DNA of 37,233 bases from Desulfobacteraceae bacterium (GCA_021737545.1 JAIPDT010000008.1:1-37233), one strand, 5' to 3'; positions 18,021-26,776 are shown, numbered from the stretch's first letter. The notes: a model not told the origin generated them from the sequence alone. Made by a program: numbers and translations.

Positions 18021-18788
18021 ATGGAAGATGAGAAAGGCAGCGGAAAATTCAGAATCCTTCTTGTTGACGATGAGAAGGATTTTGTTGACACCCTTTCCCA
18101 GCGAATGCAGATGCGGGATCTGAGCGCGGACGTTGCTTTAAACGGAGAAGAAGCCCTGGAGCTGCTCAACAGGGAATCGCCGGATGTTATGGTGCTCGAC
18201 CTGCGCATGCCAGGTGTTGACGGAATGGAGGTGCTAAAAAGGGTCAAGAACGAACACCCCAACGTACAGGTCATTATGCTCACCGGCCAGGGAACCGAAA
18301 AAGACGAGCTGGAAGCAAGGCGCCTCGGTGCATTCGATTATCTGGAAAAACCTGTGGACATCGAGACCCTGGTTTCCCGGATACGTTCGGGTGTGCTGCT
18401 TGTGGTAGGCAATGAGGATACTTTTTCCAATCGTCTTATCAATTATGCCCTGGAAATGGCCCAGAGGATGTCCTATCGGCTCGTTGCCCTGAGCATAGCG
18501 CCTGTTCCGGAGACAGCTTTAAAACGCCTTTCAATGTCTGAAGGAGTAAAAGAGTTTGAAGAGAGGGCAAGGCAGAATGCACAAGAATTTGCCAGGGCAG
18601 CCGAGGAACACGGGATCCCGTTTGAGCACATCGTAAGATACGGTGAATACGATGCCGTGATTGAGCAGGCGGCAAAAGAATACGGCAATGTGGAGTTCGT
18701 AGTATCGGAGCCAACCGATAAAGGTGTTGCAGAGGCCTCCAAAGAAGACGGTTCGGAAAAGCAGCTCTACGTCTACAGCGTGGCCTGA
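18021..18788 (+). CDS. Response regulator: REC domain fused to a C-terminal Usp (universal stress)-like domain
   Basis: ILLVDDEKDFVDTLSQRM, VMVLDLRMPGVDGMEVL, GAFDYLEKP; C-terminal INYALEMAQRMSYRLVALSIAP...EEHGIPFEHIVRYGEYDAVIEQAAKEYGNVEFVV. Confidence 0.85.
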   Translation: MEDEKGSGKFRILLVDDEKDFVDTLSQRMQMRDLSADVALNGEEALELLNRESPDVMVLDLRMPGVDGMEVLKRVKNEHPNVQVIMLTGQGTEKDELEARRLGAFDYLEKPVDIETLVSRIRSGVLLVVGNEDTFSNRLINYALEMAQRMSYRLVALSIAPVPETALKRLSMSEGVKEFEERARQNAQEFARAAEEHGIPFEHIVRYGEYDAVIEQAAKEYGNVEFVVSEPTDKGVAEASKEDGSEKQLYVYSVA

Positions 18789-18844
18789 GGTGATAATTTT
18801 TTAAAAGTAATAGCCATGGAACCAGAAACATAAAGGAGAGCCTG

Positions 18845-18934
18845 ATGGAGTTTAATTTTATCCGGGGAGTGTTGCTGGTCCTGTTTGCTGCAGTGCTGTG
18901 TTATATATTCCGGCATGAGAATAAAAAAGGATAA
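18845..18934 (+). CDS. 29-aa single-TM small membrane peptide
   Basis: MEFNFIRGVLLVLFAAVLCYIFRHENKKG*, preceded by AAAGGAGAGCCTG; lies between two co-oriented genes and is missing from the ORF track. Confidence 0.6.
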   Translation: MEFNFIRGVLLVLFAAVLCYIFRHENKKG

Positions 18935-18974
18935 TTGTACCGGGCAACCCAGATAGAGAAAGGATCGTTCTGCA

Positions 18975-20786
18975 ATGACACCTGAAATGCTGCTGACGAT
19001 GATCGTCCTGGTTTTTGTGATCACCCTTTTTGTTTTTGAATGGGTCCGTGTGGATGTGGTCGGCATACTTATGATGGTATTGCTGCCGCTTCTGGGGCTG
19101 ATTTCCCCAAAAGATGCCTTTGTGGGGTTAAGCAGTAATGCGGTGGTATCGATTATTGCGGTCATTATAATGGGCGCCGGCCTTGATAAGACCGGTGTGA
19201 TGAATCAAGTGGCAAGCCCTATAATCAAAGTGGCGGGGAGAAGCGAAAGTCGCATTATTACTTTTATCGGCGGCACCGTTGGAGTAATCTCCAGCCTTAT
19301 GCAAAATATCGGGGCGGCGGCCCTTTTTCTTCCCGCGGCCCAGCGTATTGCAAAGCGGATCGGTATTCCGGTTTCCAGGATTTTGATGCCAATGGGTTTT
19401 TGTGCGATAATCGGCGGTACCCTGACGCTTGTGGGAGCCAGCCCTACCATACTGTTAAACGACCTGATGAGCATAGGCGGGGAAAAGCTGGAGCCCTTCG
19501 GTCTGTTTACCCAGACCCCCATCGGGATATGTCTTCTTTTGACAGCCATAGTTTATTTCATTGTTTTCGGCCGGTTCATTCTTCCCTCCGGCGGCGGCGA
19601 AAGCGACGAAGGAGTAACCTCCTCCCTTATGCAGGCTTACCGGGCTTTTGAAACCATTTACGAAATCCATGTTCCAGAGGGTGCGGAATCCCCCGGCAAA
19701 CTTGCGAATTTGGATCTCCAAACCCGGTATCTGGTTACCACGGTGGCGATAAACCATGCTTCAAGGGGAGAGAAAAACTTTGTGCCCAGAAGCTCCGATG
19801 AGATCTGGCCGGGTGACGACCTGGCTGTCCTGGGCAGGCGCAAGAACGTTATGAAAATGGCCGATGAACTTGGCTGGGAGGTAAAGCCTGCCCTGGAGGG
19901 GTTTGCGGAAAGTCTTTCAAGAACAAGTGCGGGCATGGCTGAGACCATTGTTTCTCCGCGCTCGGAACTTATCGGCAAAACCATGAGCGAAATCGATTTC
20001 AAGACGATTTATGGAGTTACTCCGATCGCTCTTTTCAAGGGCAACCGCATTTATTATTCAGGCCTGACCCATATCAGGCTTAATATGGGAGATACCCTTC
20101 TGCTTTTCGGCCCTTGGGAGAGATTCCACATACTTAAAAACTACCCTCAGCCCAGGTCTCTTACCTTTTCCACCCCGCTTGAAGGCGAGATCCTGCGCCC
20201 GGCAAAGGCCAAGTTTGCCCTGTTTTGGCTGGCAGTGGCGCTTTTCCAGGTGATTTTTCTGAAAATGCAGCTTTCTGTTGCTTTGATGTCAGGTGCCCTG
20301 GGTATGATAATAACAGGGGTGTTAAAGATAGAAGAGGCTTACCGCTCGGTTGACTGGATGACTGTGTTTTTGCTTGCCGGGCTCATTCCGCTCGGAATAG
20401 CTTTTGAAAAAACAGGCACTGCAGCTTATATTGCCGAGGGGATACTAGGGCTAATAGGCGATCCGGCTCCGATAGTGCTTTTGGGGGTGGTCGGTCTGAT
20501 GACTTCGTTTTTTACCCTGGTTATTTCAAATGTCGGAGCCACGGTCCTTCTGGTCCCCCTATGTATGAACATGGCGCTAATGGCGGGAGGTGATCCCCGC
20601 ATGGCCGCCCTGGTGGTGGGGCTTTCGGCTTCTAACACCTTTGTTCTGCCCACCCATCAGGTAAACGCCCTGATAATGCGCCCGGGAAGTTATCGTACCG
20701 TGGATTACGCCAAGGCGGGGGCCGGCATGACCGTACTGTTTTTGGCAGTGGAGCTTGCCGTGCTTTATTTCTTTTACGGGGTTTAG
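18975..20786 (+). CDS. SLC13-family (DASS/CitT-like) permease with internal TrkA-C (RCK_C) domains
   Basis: 603 aa; many TM segments, LLPLLGLISPKDAFVGLSSNAVVSIIAVIIMGAGLDKTG, two RCK_C-like segments (VPEGAESPGKLANLDL..., SPRSELIGKTMSEIDFKTIYGVTPIALFKGN), SNTFVLPTHQVNALIM. Confidence 0.9.
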   Translation: MTPEMLLTMIVLVFVITLFVFEWVRVDVVGILMMVLLPLLGLISPKDAFVGLSSNAVVSIIAVIIMGAGLDKTGVMNQVASPIIKVAGRSESRIITFIGGTVGVISSLMQNIGAAALFLPAAQRIAKRIGIPVSRILMPMGFCAIIGGTLTLVGASPTILLNDLMSIGGEKLEPFGLFTQTPIGICLLLTAIVYFIVFGRFILPSGGGESDEGVTSSLMQAYRAFETIYEIHVPEGAESPGKLANLDLQTRYLVTTVAINHASRGEKNFVPRSSDEIWPGDDLAVLGRRKNVMKMADELGWEVKPALEGFAESLSRTSAGMAETIVSPRSELIGKTMSEIDFKTIYGVTPIALFKGNRIYYSGLTHIRLNMGDTLLLFGPWERFHILKNYPQPRSLTFSTPLEGEILRPAKAKFALFWLAVALFQVIFLKMQLSVALMSGALGMIITGVLKIEEAYRSVDWMTVFLLAGLIPLGIAFEKTGTAAYIAEGILGLIGDPAPIVLLGVVGLMTSFFTLVISNVGATVLLVPLCMNMALMAGGDPRMAALVVGLSASNTFVLPTHQVNALIMRPGSYRTVDYAKAGAGMTVLFLAVELAVLYFFYGV

Positions 20787-20800
20787 GCGGTGCCGGAGTA

Positions 20801-21244
20801 CTACTTATCCTCCAGCGCCGACCACGGAGAGGTGCTATAGCGTTTAGCCTTTGCCGCCCGGATACGTTCCTCCTGTTCTGTTTTTCTCTGTCGGGCGTTG
20901 TTTATTTTAGCAATAAGCTCGTTTGTGTCGCAGGGTTTCATCAGGTAGTCAAAAGCGCCTTGTTTCATGCCGTCTATTGCTGATTCCACGGTTGCATGCC
21001 CGGTTAGCATTATGACTTCCGTAAGCGGGCGAAGCTCCTTTATGCGCTTTAGCGCTTTGTTGCCGTCAATGCCCGGCATGGAAACATCAAGTATTACCAC
21101 GTCATAGATATACTGTTTTATATTTTCAACCGCCTCTTCGCCGCTAAAGCAAATGCTTACGTCGTAATCCCTGAATTTGAGCCTTTCCGAGAGCTGTTCA
21201 ACAAACTGCTGTTCGTCATCAACAAGCAGTACTCTGGTTTTCAT
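20801..21244 (-). CDS. Receiver-domain response regulator, no output domain
   Basis: VLLVDDEQQFVEQLSERL, VVILDVSMPGIDGNKAL, MLTGHATVESAI, GAFDYLMKPCD; short basic tail. Confidence 0.9.
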   Translation of the reverse strand: MKTRVLLVDDEQQFVEQLSERLKFRDYDVSICFSGEEAVENIKQYIYDVVILDVSMPGIDGNKALKRIKELRPLTEVIMLTGHATVESAIDGMKQGAFDYLMKPCDTNELIAKINNARQRKTEQEERIRAAKAKRYSTSPWSALEDK

Positions 21245-21310
21245 GGAATTCCTCCTGTGAATCTTTAGAAATGCACTTGTTGTTTTTTACAATTTCTTTA
21301 AACATTAAGA

Positions 21311-21778
21311 TTACTTTTTCTTTGTGTTCTTGTCCATAAATTTTTGGTCTTCTTCTCCGGATAACGACTCGTCCATTGAAGCGGCATCGGTCTTATACTT
21401 GTATGCCTTTTTGATTCTTTGAACAAGAGTGTCTACGCCGACCGGTTTCTGGAGATAATCGAGCGCCCCCAGGCGTCTGGCCTGGTCTTCGTCTCTGTCG
21501 GATCCGTGCCCCGTAAGAATGATGATTTCGATTTCCGGGTGTTGTTTTTTGACACGCCTTAGAACCTCAATCCCGTCGAGGCCCGGCATACGTAAATCAA
21601 GCACCATCACATCCGGAATCCTACTGTTTAATGATTCAATGGCCTGCTCGCCGTCAAGGGCCGGTTCTGCGTCAAATCCCCGCATTTGCAGTCGTTCCGA
21701 AAGCGTGGTGACAAATTCCTGCTCATCATCGACCAGAAGTATCCTTATGCTTTCCTCCTTCTTTTCTTTCCCTGGCAT
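21311..21778 (-). CDS. Receiver-domain response regulator, no output domain
   Basis: ILLVDDEQEFVTTLSERLQMRGFDAEPALDGEQAIESLNSRIPDVMVLDLRMPGLDGIEVL, LTGHGSDRDEDQARRLGALDYLQKPVG. Confidence 0.9.
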   Translation of the reverse strand: MPGKEKKEESIRILLVDDEQEFVTTLSERLQMRGFDAEPALDGEQAIESLNSRIPDVMVLDLRMPGLDGIEVLRRVKKQHPEIEIIILTGHGSDRDEDQARRLGALDYLQKPVGVDTLVQRIKKAYKYKTDAASMDESLSGEEDQKFMDKNTKKK

Positions 21779-21820
21779 GATGCGTGTCTCCTTATTATAT
21801 GATTCCGGGAGTTCCGGTTG

Positions 21821-22492
21821 TTAAAAAAACAAACAGAATCGCAGATCGTTTTCTGCGCATTCCAGGCTTGCGCCAAGTTGGGCCGCTGTATCTTCCAGCT
21901 CTTTCCATGCCGAGCTTTCCCTGAGTTTAGTAAAGAACTGTGGTGCCGCAGGGGCGTCTTTGCCCGCACATTCTATTTCAATCACCGGTTTGCCGCTGTT
22001 TTCAGAAGCGGCCATGCTGATTGAGCTTTTTGCAGGCAGTACAGAAAGGCAGGAATCCAGGCTGTAAAAAAGGGCCATATACAGGAGCAGGGGATTGGTT
22101 GTCAGCTTTATCTCACGGGTATCCGCTTCAAGGGATATATGTTTGAGACGTGCAAAGCGTTCTGTAAGGGTGCAGAAGTGCTCTACGGTTTCGCCCAGAT
22201 CCAGTTCGTCACTGGCATGATCAGGTGCGTGGGCAAACTTGTTGAACCGGGTTGCAAGCTGCATCCCCCTTTGGAGCTGGTTTTTGATCGTGGTCATTGA
22301 ATTGTTGAATCTTTCCTGGTACTTTTCCTTGGAAAGCGGGGCAACAGCCATGATGTCTTCCATGAGCCCGGCTGATTCCTGTATAATAGCCAGGATATTT
22401 TTGAACTCATGGGTCAGATTTGCGGTCATTCTCCCGTAAAAGGCAAGTGTTTTCTCAGTTTCCGGATTCATGTCTCCCCCTTCCCGGCTCAT
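21821..22492 (-). CDS. Histidine-kinase-like DHp protein with degenerate/absent ATPase motifs (Spo0B/ChpT-like candidate)
   Basis: H-box LTHEFKNILAIIQESAG present; no recognisable N-box, DxGxG or GxGxG in the C-terminal half. Confidence 0.65.
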   Translation of the reverse strand: MSREGGDMNPETEKTLAFYGRMTANLTHEFKNILAIIQESAGLMEDIMAVAPLSKEKYQERFNNSMTTIKNQLQRGMQLATRFNKFAHAPDHASDELDLGETVEHFCTLTERFARLKHISLEADTREIKLTTNPLLLYMALFYSLDSCLSVLPAKSSISMAASENSGKPVIEIECAGKDAPAAPQFFTKLRESSAWKELEDTAAQLGASLECAENDLRFCLFF

Positions 22493-22499
22493 GGGGTTA

Positions 22500-22877
22500 T
22501 TATTGTGATTTATTCGTCAGGGCTTCGTGGATTTTTGAGATCAGTTCGTCTATATCCAGAGGTTTCATCAGGTAGTCGGAGGCGCCTTTGTGCATGCCCT
22601 GTCTGCCTTCGCCTGCGGCCCCGTGGCCTGTGAGCAGAATTACAGGGAGATCAGGGCTCCGGTCTTTGATGCTGTCCATTACTTCCAGTCCCCCCATCCC
22701 CGGCATTTTCACGTCCAGTACTACCAGGTCGAAATCCCGGCCATCCATTTTGTTTAAAGCCTGCCTGCCCGAGGTTGCGGCTTCCGCTGCAAAACCCCTT
22801 ATTCCCAGCCGTTCGGCAAGGGTGGTAACAAATTCCTCCTCGTCATCAACGAGTAAAATCGCCGTAGGATTGCTCAT
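22500..22877 (-). CDS. Receiver-domain response regulator
   Basis: ILLVDDEEEFVTTLAERLGIRG, LVVLDVKMPGMGGLEVM, LLTGHGAAGEG, GASDYLMKPLD. Confidence 0.92.
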   Translation of the reverse strand: MSNPTAILLVDDEEEFVTTLAERLGIRGFAAEAATSGRQALNKMDGRDFDLVVLDVKMPGMGGLEVMDSIKDRSPDLPVILLTGHGAAGEGRQGMHKGASDYLMKPLDIDELISKIHEALTNKSQ

Positions 22878-24600
22878 TTTCAGTATCTCCCGGGGGTTGT
22901 TTGGGTATAAAGATAGTAAAAGTGGTGCCTTCTCCTACTTTGCTGTTAACCTTTATGTCGCCTCCCAGTTTTTTGACTATACCATATGTAATCGGAAGTC
23001 CCAGTCCGGTTCCGTAACCTTTCTTTGTGGTGAAAAATGGTTCGAAAATCTGGCGCAAAGTTTCTTCTGACATGCCGTGGCCGTTATCCCGGATGGAAAC
23101 GGCAATCGAATTTTTGTCCTTTTCCCACGTTGACAGAACAATGCGCCCTCCGTCATCTACGGCTGCAAAAGCATTGCTAAGGATGTTTAAAAATACCTGT
23201 TGGAGCTGTCCCCTGTCGGAAGAGATTTGCGGGATTGATTCGGAAAAATTATATTCGATATGAATATCTCTGTGATGGGCCTCCTTTTCAAGAAACCCCA
23301 GAGTTTCCTTTAACACCTCGTTTGCGTCGAGCGTTTCGTACTGTACGCCCATGCGCCTTGCAAACCCTAGCAGCCTGTGGGTAATGTCTCTGCACCGGTC
23401 CACCGAATGAAGTACCTGATTGACCGGTCGCATCAGTTTTTCCTTATCATGGTGCATATCATGCTCCACCAGGTCCTTCATCAGGCCCGCCTTTTCATTG
23501 ATAATGGAAAGGGGGTTGTTTATTTCGTGGGCAACGCCCGCAGCCAACCTGCCGATGGAAGAAAGCTTCTGGGTATATTCAAGTTCTCTGAAAGCTATCT
23601 CCCGTTTTTCGTCCGCTTCTCTGATCCGTTTGACTAAAAGATGGGTGGAGCTGAAAATTACCAGGATTATTAGCACCAGGCTTACTATAAACACGTAGGA
23701 AATTTCCTGCCTCAGCGAGTGCCATGCCTTGAAAATGCTTGCCTGGGGCAGGATCATTACCAGTGCGAAATCGTATTTGACAAGTGGCGCATAAATCATG
23801 ACTATATTGCGCCCCTCCTGGTCGGTCAATTCTTTTACCTGGGTGCCGGAATTACCTTCCGGAAACTGCAGGGGGCATTTTGTAAGCACCTTGCCGTAGA
23901 GCCTGGAGTCGGTCTGGAGAATCCCCTTGCTGTTTATTATGAAAGCATCCTTTACAGGGTCCAGTCCCATTGGGCTGATAAGCTTCTGGAATTTCTTTGT
24001 ATCCATGGTGGCTCTCAGAACCCAGGATTCGCCCTGATCGTTTAAATTCTGTACCGCCAGAGCGATATGAGGCATATCCCTGTATCCCATGAACACGTCG
24101 GATATGAATCTGCCCCTTACCCGTGCCTCGTTGAACCACTGTTGGTTGGAATAGTCTTTGTTAAGAAGATCATAAGGTCCTGTATAAGTGATCTGCCTGC
24201 CTTTGCTGTTTATTAGACCGAGATCCACGTATCCGCCGTATTCTTCTCTCAGTATCCGGAAAATGCGGTGCATGGTCGCCTGGTCTGAAAGGATTTTAAA
24301 AGAGTAGCTCGAGGCTATAAAATGCAGGGCGGAGAGGCGCTCTTCCAGGAAAAGCTCGAATGAATGGGCGGCCTTGCTGGCAATGGCCCGCATAGGAGTT
24401 ATACGTTCGGCCTTGATGTTTTTCTGGTACTGCATCGCATTTGTGACAGCAAGCAGTGTGAGCGGAATGACGGTCACCAGTATCATCAATACCGCAATAT
24501 TGCGCTGCAAACGGCGGTAGCGTTTGGGGAGAGGCTTTTTCTCCTCTTTTCCGGAAAATCGCTGTCTTATGCGTTTCCACCGCCCTGTGGTTTCAGGCAT
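22846..24600 (-). CDS. Membrane sensor histidine kinase with periplasmic Cache-like domain
   Basis: Two TM helices; GRQITYTGPYDLLNKDYSNQQWFNEARVRGRFISDVF (dCache-like); H-box VAHEINNPLS; NILSNAFAA; DNGHGMSE; GTGLGLPITYGIV. Overlaps the downstream RR by 32 nt. Confidence 0.93.
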   Translation of the reverse strand: MPETTGRWKRIRQRFSGKEEKKPLPKRYRRLQRNIAVLMILVTVIPLTLLAVTNAMQYQKNIKAERITPMRAIASKAAHSFELFLEERLSALHFIASSYSFKILSDQATMHRIFRILREEYGGYVDLGLINSKGRQITYTGPYDLLNKDYSNQQWFNEARVRGRFISDVFMGYRDMPHIALAVQNLNDQGESWVLRATMDTKKFQKLISPMGLDPVKDAFIINSKGILQTDSRLYGKVLTKCPLQFPEGNSGTQVKELTDQEGRNIVMIYAPLVKYDFALVMILPQASIFKAWHSLRQEISYVFIVSLVLIILVIFSSTHLLVKRIREADEKREIAFRELEYTQKLSSIGRLAAGVAHEINNPLSIINEKAGLMKDLVEHDMHHDKEKLMRPVNQVLHSVDRCRDITHRLLGFARRMGVQYETLDANEVLKETLGFLEKEAHHRDIHIEYNFSESIPQISSDRGQLQQVFLNILSNAFAAVDDGGRIVLSTWEKDKNSIAVSIRDNGHGMSEETLRQIFEPFFTTKKGYGTGLGLPITYGIVKKLGGDIKVNSKVGEGTTFTIFIPKQPPGDTENEQSYGDFTR

Positions 24601-24681
24601 TGTTTTTTTGCCTCCGGGGGATTTGGTTCTTATTATATTATAAACACAATATCATGAAAAAAGAAGGCATATGTCTTATGT

Positions 24682-25353
24682 TTACGTCTGTGTTTTGTGT
24701 CTTATGGTGTGTATAATAATCTGCTTTTTTTCTCCGCCGCCTGTAAAGGACATCCCCTTGTGCGTTATGTTAAAGAATGATTCTGCGGTTGCAAGAAAGT
24801 CTGTCATGGACATGCGGCTTATGTCGTGGGCCAAATATGCCGTTCCTCCGGGTTTTAACAGTCGTCTCAGAATTCCGGTCACCGCTTCAACGTCGGATTT
24901 CCTGTAAACCAGCTCAGAGCCGCAGATAGTGTCAAAGGTTGAATCCAGCCGGGGACGGTGCCAGTCAAGTTCCGCGACCTCCACATTGTCAATTCCGTTA
25001 TGTTCCGCATTCTGCTTAATCAGGGCCAGCGCGTCCTTGTTGCTGTCGGTAATGGTGACCCTGTATCCGAAGGCTCCAAGAAACAGGCCGGTAATGCCCA
25101 TGCCTGCCCCGAGTTCGAGTATGTGCTCCTCCTTATCCGGGTCCATGTGTACCAGGCGGTCTGTAAGCACAATACTTGCTTCCCATATTTTAACCCAGAA
25201 CGGAAAGTTGTCAAAGCTTTCCTGCCCGTTTTGCTCCAGGTCGGAAATAAACGGTTCCAGGTTTTTAACACAGAGGAGCTCCAGGCGTTTGCCTCCTATG
25301 GCAAGCATCTTGGGCTCAAGCTCAATATTTTCCCTGAGTGTTTGTTCAGCCAT
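24682..25353 (-). CDS. Class I SAM-dependent methyltransferase (Methyltransf_16-like)
   Basis: PFWVKIWEASIVLTDRL, ILELGAGMGITGLFLGAFGYRVTITD, ICGSELVYRKSDVEAV. Confidence 0.8.
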   Translation of the reverse strand: MAEQTLRENIELEPKMLAIGGKRLELLCVKNLEPFISDLEQNGQESFDNFPFWVKIWEASIVLTDRLVHMDPDKEEHILELGAGMGITGLFLGAFGYRVTITDSNKDALALIKQNAEHNGIDNVEVAELDWHRPRLDSTFDTICGSELVYRKSDVEAVTGILRRLLKPGGTAYLAHDISRMSMTDFLATAESFFNITHKGMSFTGGGEKKQIIIHTIRHKTQT

Positions 25354-25545
25354 TGTTTCTCCCTATTCAAAAAACTATTTACGGTCAAGTTTGTTGCTCA
25401 ATATATCATACAGGGATTTCGATCACAATGATTTGCCATACCAGAAGGCCGGGGTTATTTTTTAAACAGGTGTCCCCTTAGCTTTCAAAACACTATTGCG
25501 GGAACGGAAAAATCGTTAATGGATCTTTAAAACAGGAGGTTTAGA

Positions 25546-26139
25546 ATGAAAAGAATTTTTATTTTTGCGCTGGCGTTGATTTTTTTGGTTGCGGGTGCGG
25601 GCCTTGTTTTTGCTCAGATGGAACGAAGAGGCGATGAGCATATGTCCCGGCAGCAACAATTTGAGCAGCACCAATATCCTGAACGCGGGCAAGGATGGTT
25701 CTGCCCGTGGTGCGGCGATTCCGCAGGATATGAAAGAGGCCCCGGCATGATGTACGGCCCGGGAATGATGCGCGGCCCGGGAATGATGCGCGGTCCCGGA
25801 ATGATGTACGGCAGGGGAGGTATGTATGGACCGTATATGCCTCGCGGAGGTGGTCCCGGGATGATGTATGGCCCGGGCATGATGCGGGGGCAAGGAATAC
25901 CCTATGGTTGGGGCGGCGCCGGGCCCCCGGAGCAACAGCCCAGGTATACGGAGGAGCTGAGTCAGGAAGATGCCGGGCGGCTGATGCAGCGTTATGTTGC
26001 GCCCAATCCGAATCTGAAAGTTGGAGAAATCACGGAAAAAGACGATGAATATATAGGAGAGGTGGTTACCAAAGACGGCTCCCTGGTGGAGAAACTGGTG
26101 GTGGACAAAGAGACCGGCTTAATGAAAAGTACTTATTAG
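25546..26139 (+). CDS. Secreted Gly/Met-rich repeat protein (six GPGMM units) with C-terminal acidic/basic domain
   Basis: Signal peptide MKRIFIFALALIFLVAGAGLVFAQ; FCPWCG; RGPGMMYGPGMMRGPGMMRGPGMMYGRGGMYGPYMPRGGGPGMMYGPGMMRGQG; RBS AGGAGG. Confidence 0.8.
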   Translation: MKRIFIFALALIFLVAGAGLVFAQMERRGDEHMSRQQQFEQHQYPERGQGWFCPWCGDSAGYERGPGMMYGPGMMRGPGMMRGPGMMYGRGGMYGPYMPRGGGPGMMYGPGMMRGQGIPYGWGGAGPPEQQPRYTEELSQEDAGRLMQRYVAPNPNLKVGEITEKDDEYIGEVVTKDGSLVEKLVVDKETGLMKSTY

Positions 26140-26141
26140 AT

Positions 26142-26284
26142 AGTGTCCATCCAGAAATGGCTAATTTGCCCAATTTCTGCGTCAGGCTCAAATTTTAATC
26201 CTCAAAATACTTTGAGTATTCCTGCGGTTAAAATTTTCGCCTTCCTTGAACTTGAACAAATTATCTGATTTCTGGACGGACACT
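26142..26284. mobile_element. MITE-like element: about 143-bp nested imperfect palindrome with terminal inverted repeats
   Basis: Left end AGTGTCCATCCAGAAATGGCTAATTTG versus reverse complement of right end AGTGTCCGTCCAGAAATCAGATAATTTG; internal AAATTTTAA/TTAAAATTT arms and central AATACT-TTG-AGTATT. Confidence 0.7.
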
Positions 26285-26329
26285 GATAGAAAAAAATACG
26301 ATCACCGTCTGATTATAAAAAGAGCAGAG

Positions 26330-26776
26330 TTATCCGCACAGGCGGGTGTAGTCGCCTGTGCGGATGGTTCCCTCCTTGATTACTTTTGCAAAGACTCCTT
26401 TTGCGGGCATAATGCAGTCGCCTGCCTTGTAATAGATAGCGCAGGGCTTGTGGCATTCTTTGCCGATCTGGGTAATTTCCACCATTGCCGTGTCACCGAT
26501 TTCCAGGCGCGTTCCCACGGGCAGGGTTTCCCATTCAATGCCCCGGGTGGTAATGTTTTCTGCAAAATCCCCGAAAGTTACCTCCAGCCCCCGGCTGCGG
26601 GCCGTGTCAATGGCTTCTTCTGCCAGAAAGCTTACCTGCCGGTGCCAGTCGCCGGCATGGGCGTCGCCATTTATTCCGTATCCCGTCACCAAATCGGCCT
26701 CTTTTGCGGAGTTTTTCCGGGTGCCTTTGGACCGGCTGATATTTATGGCCAGAATTTTGATATGCGATTGTGTCAT
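26330..26776 (-). CDS. MOSC-domain protein
   Basis: 148 aa; ILAINISRSKGTRKN, GDAHAGDWHRQVSFLAEEAID, DFAENITTRGI, LPVGTRLEIGDTAMVEITQIGKECHKPC. Confidence 0.9.
   Translation of the reverse strand: MTQSHIKILAINISRSKGTRKNSAKEADLVTGYGINGDAHAGDWHRQVSFLAEEAIDTARSRGLEVTFGDFAENITTRGIEWETLPVGTRLEIGDTAMVEITQIGKECHKPCAIYYKAGDCIMPAKGVFAKVIKEGTIRTGDYTRLCG
26332..26365. terminator. Perfect 13-bp hairpin overlapping the 3' coding end of the MOSC gene; possible intrinsic terminator for that gene
   Basis: ATCCGCACAGGCG-GGTGTAGT-CGCCTGTGCGGAT; on the minus strand followed by TAACTCTGCTCTTTTTAT. Confidence 0.6.

Noticed and set aside
25614-25880. Minus-strand Pro/Ile-rich ORF (GPYIIPGPRIIPGP...)
   Set aside because: Antisense shadow of the GPGMM repeats on the plus strand; no RBS or independent support.
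25738-25890. Short regularly repeated DNA that could suggest a CRISPR array
   Set aside because: Repeats are in frame and encode GPGMM units in a secreted protein; no spacers of constant length and no cas genes.
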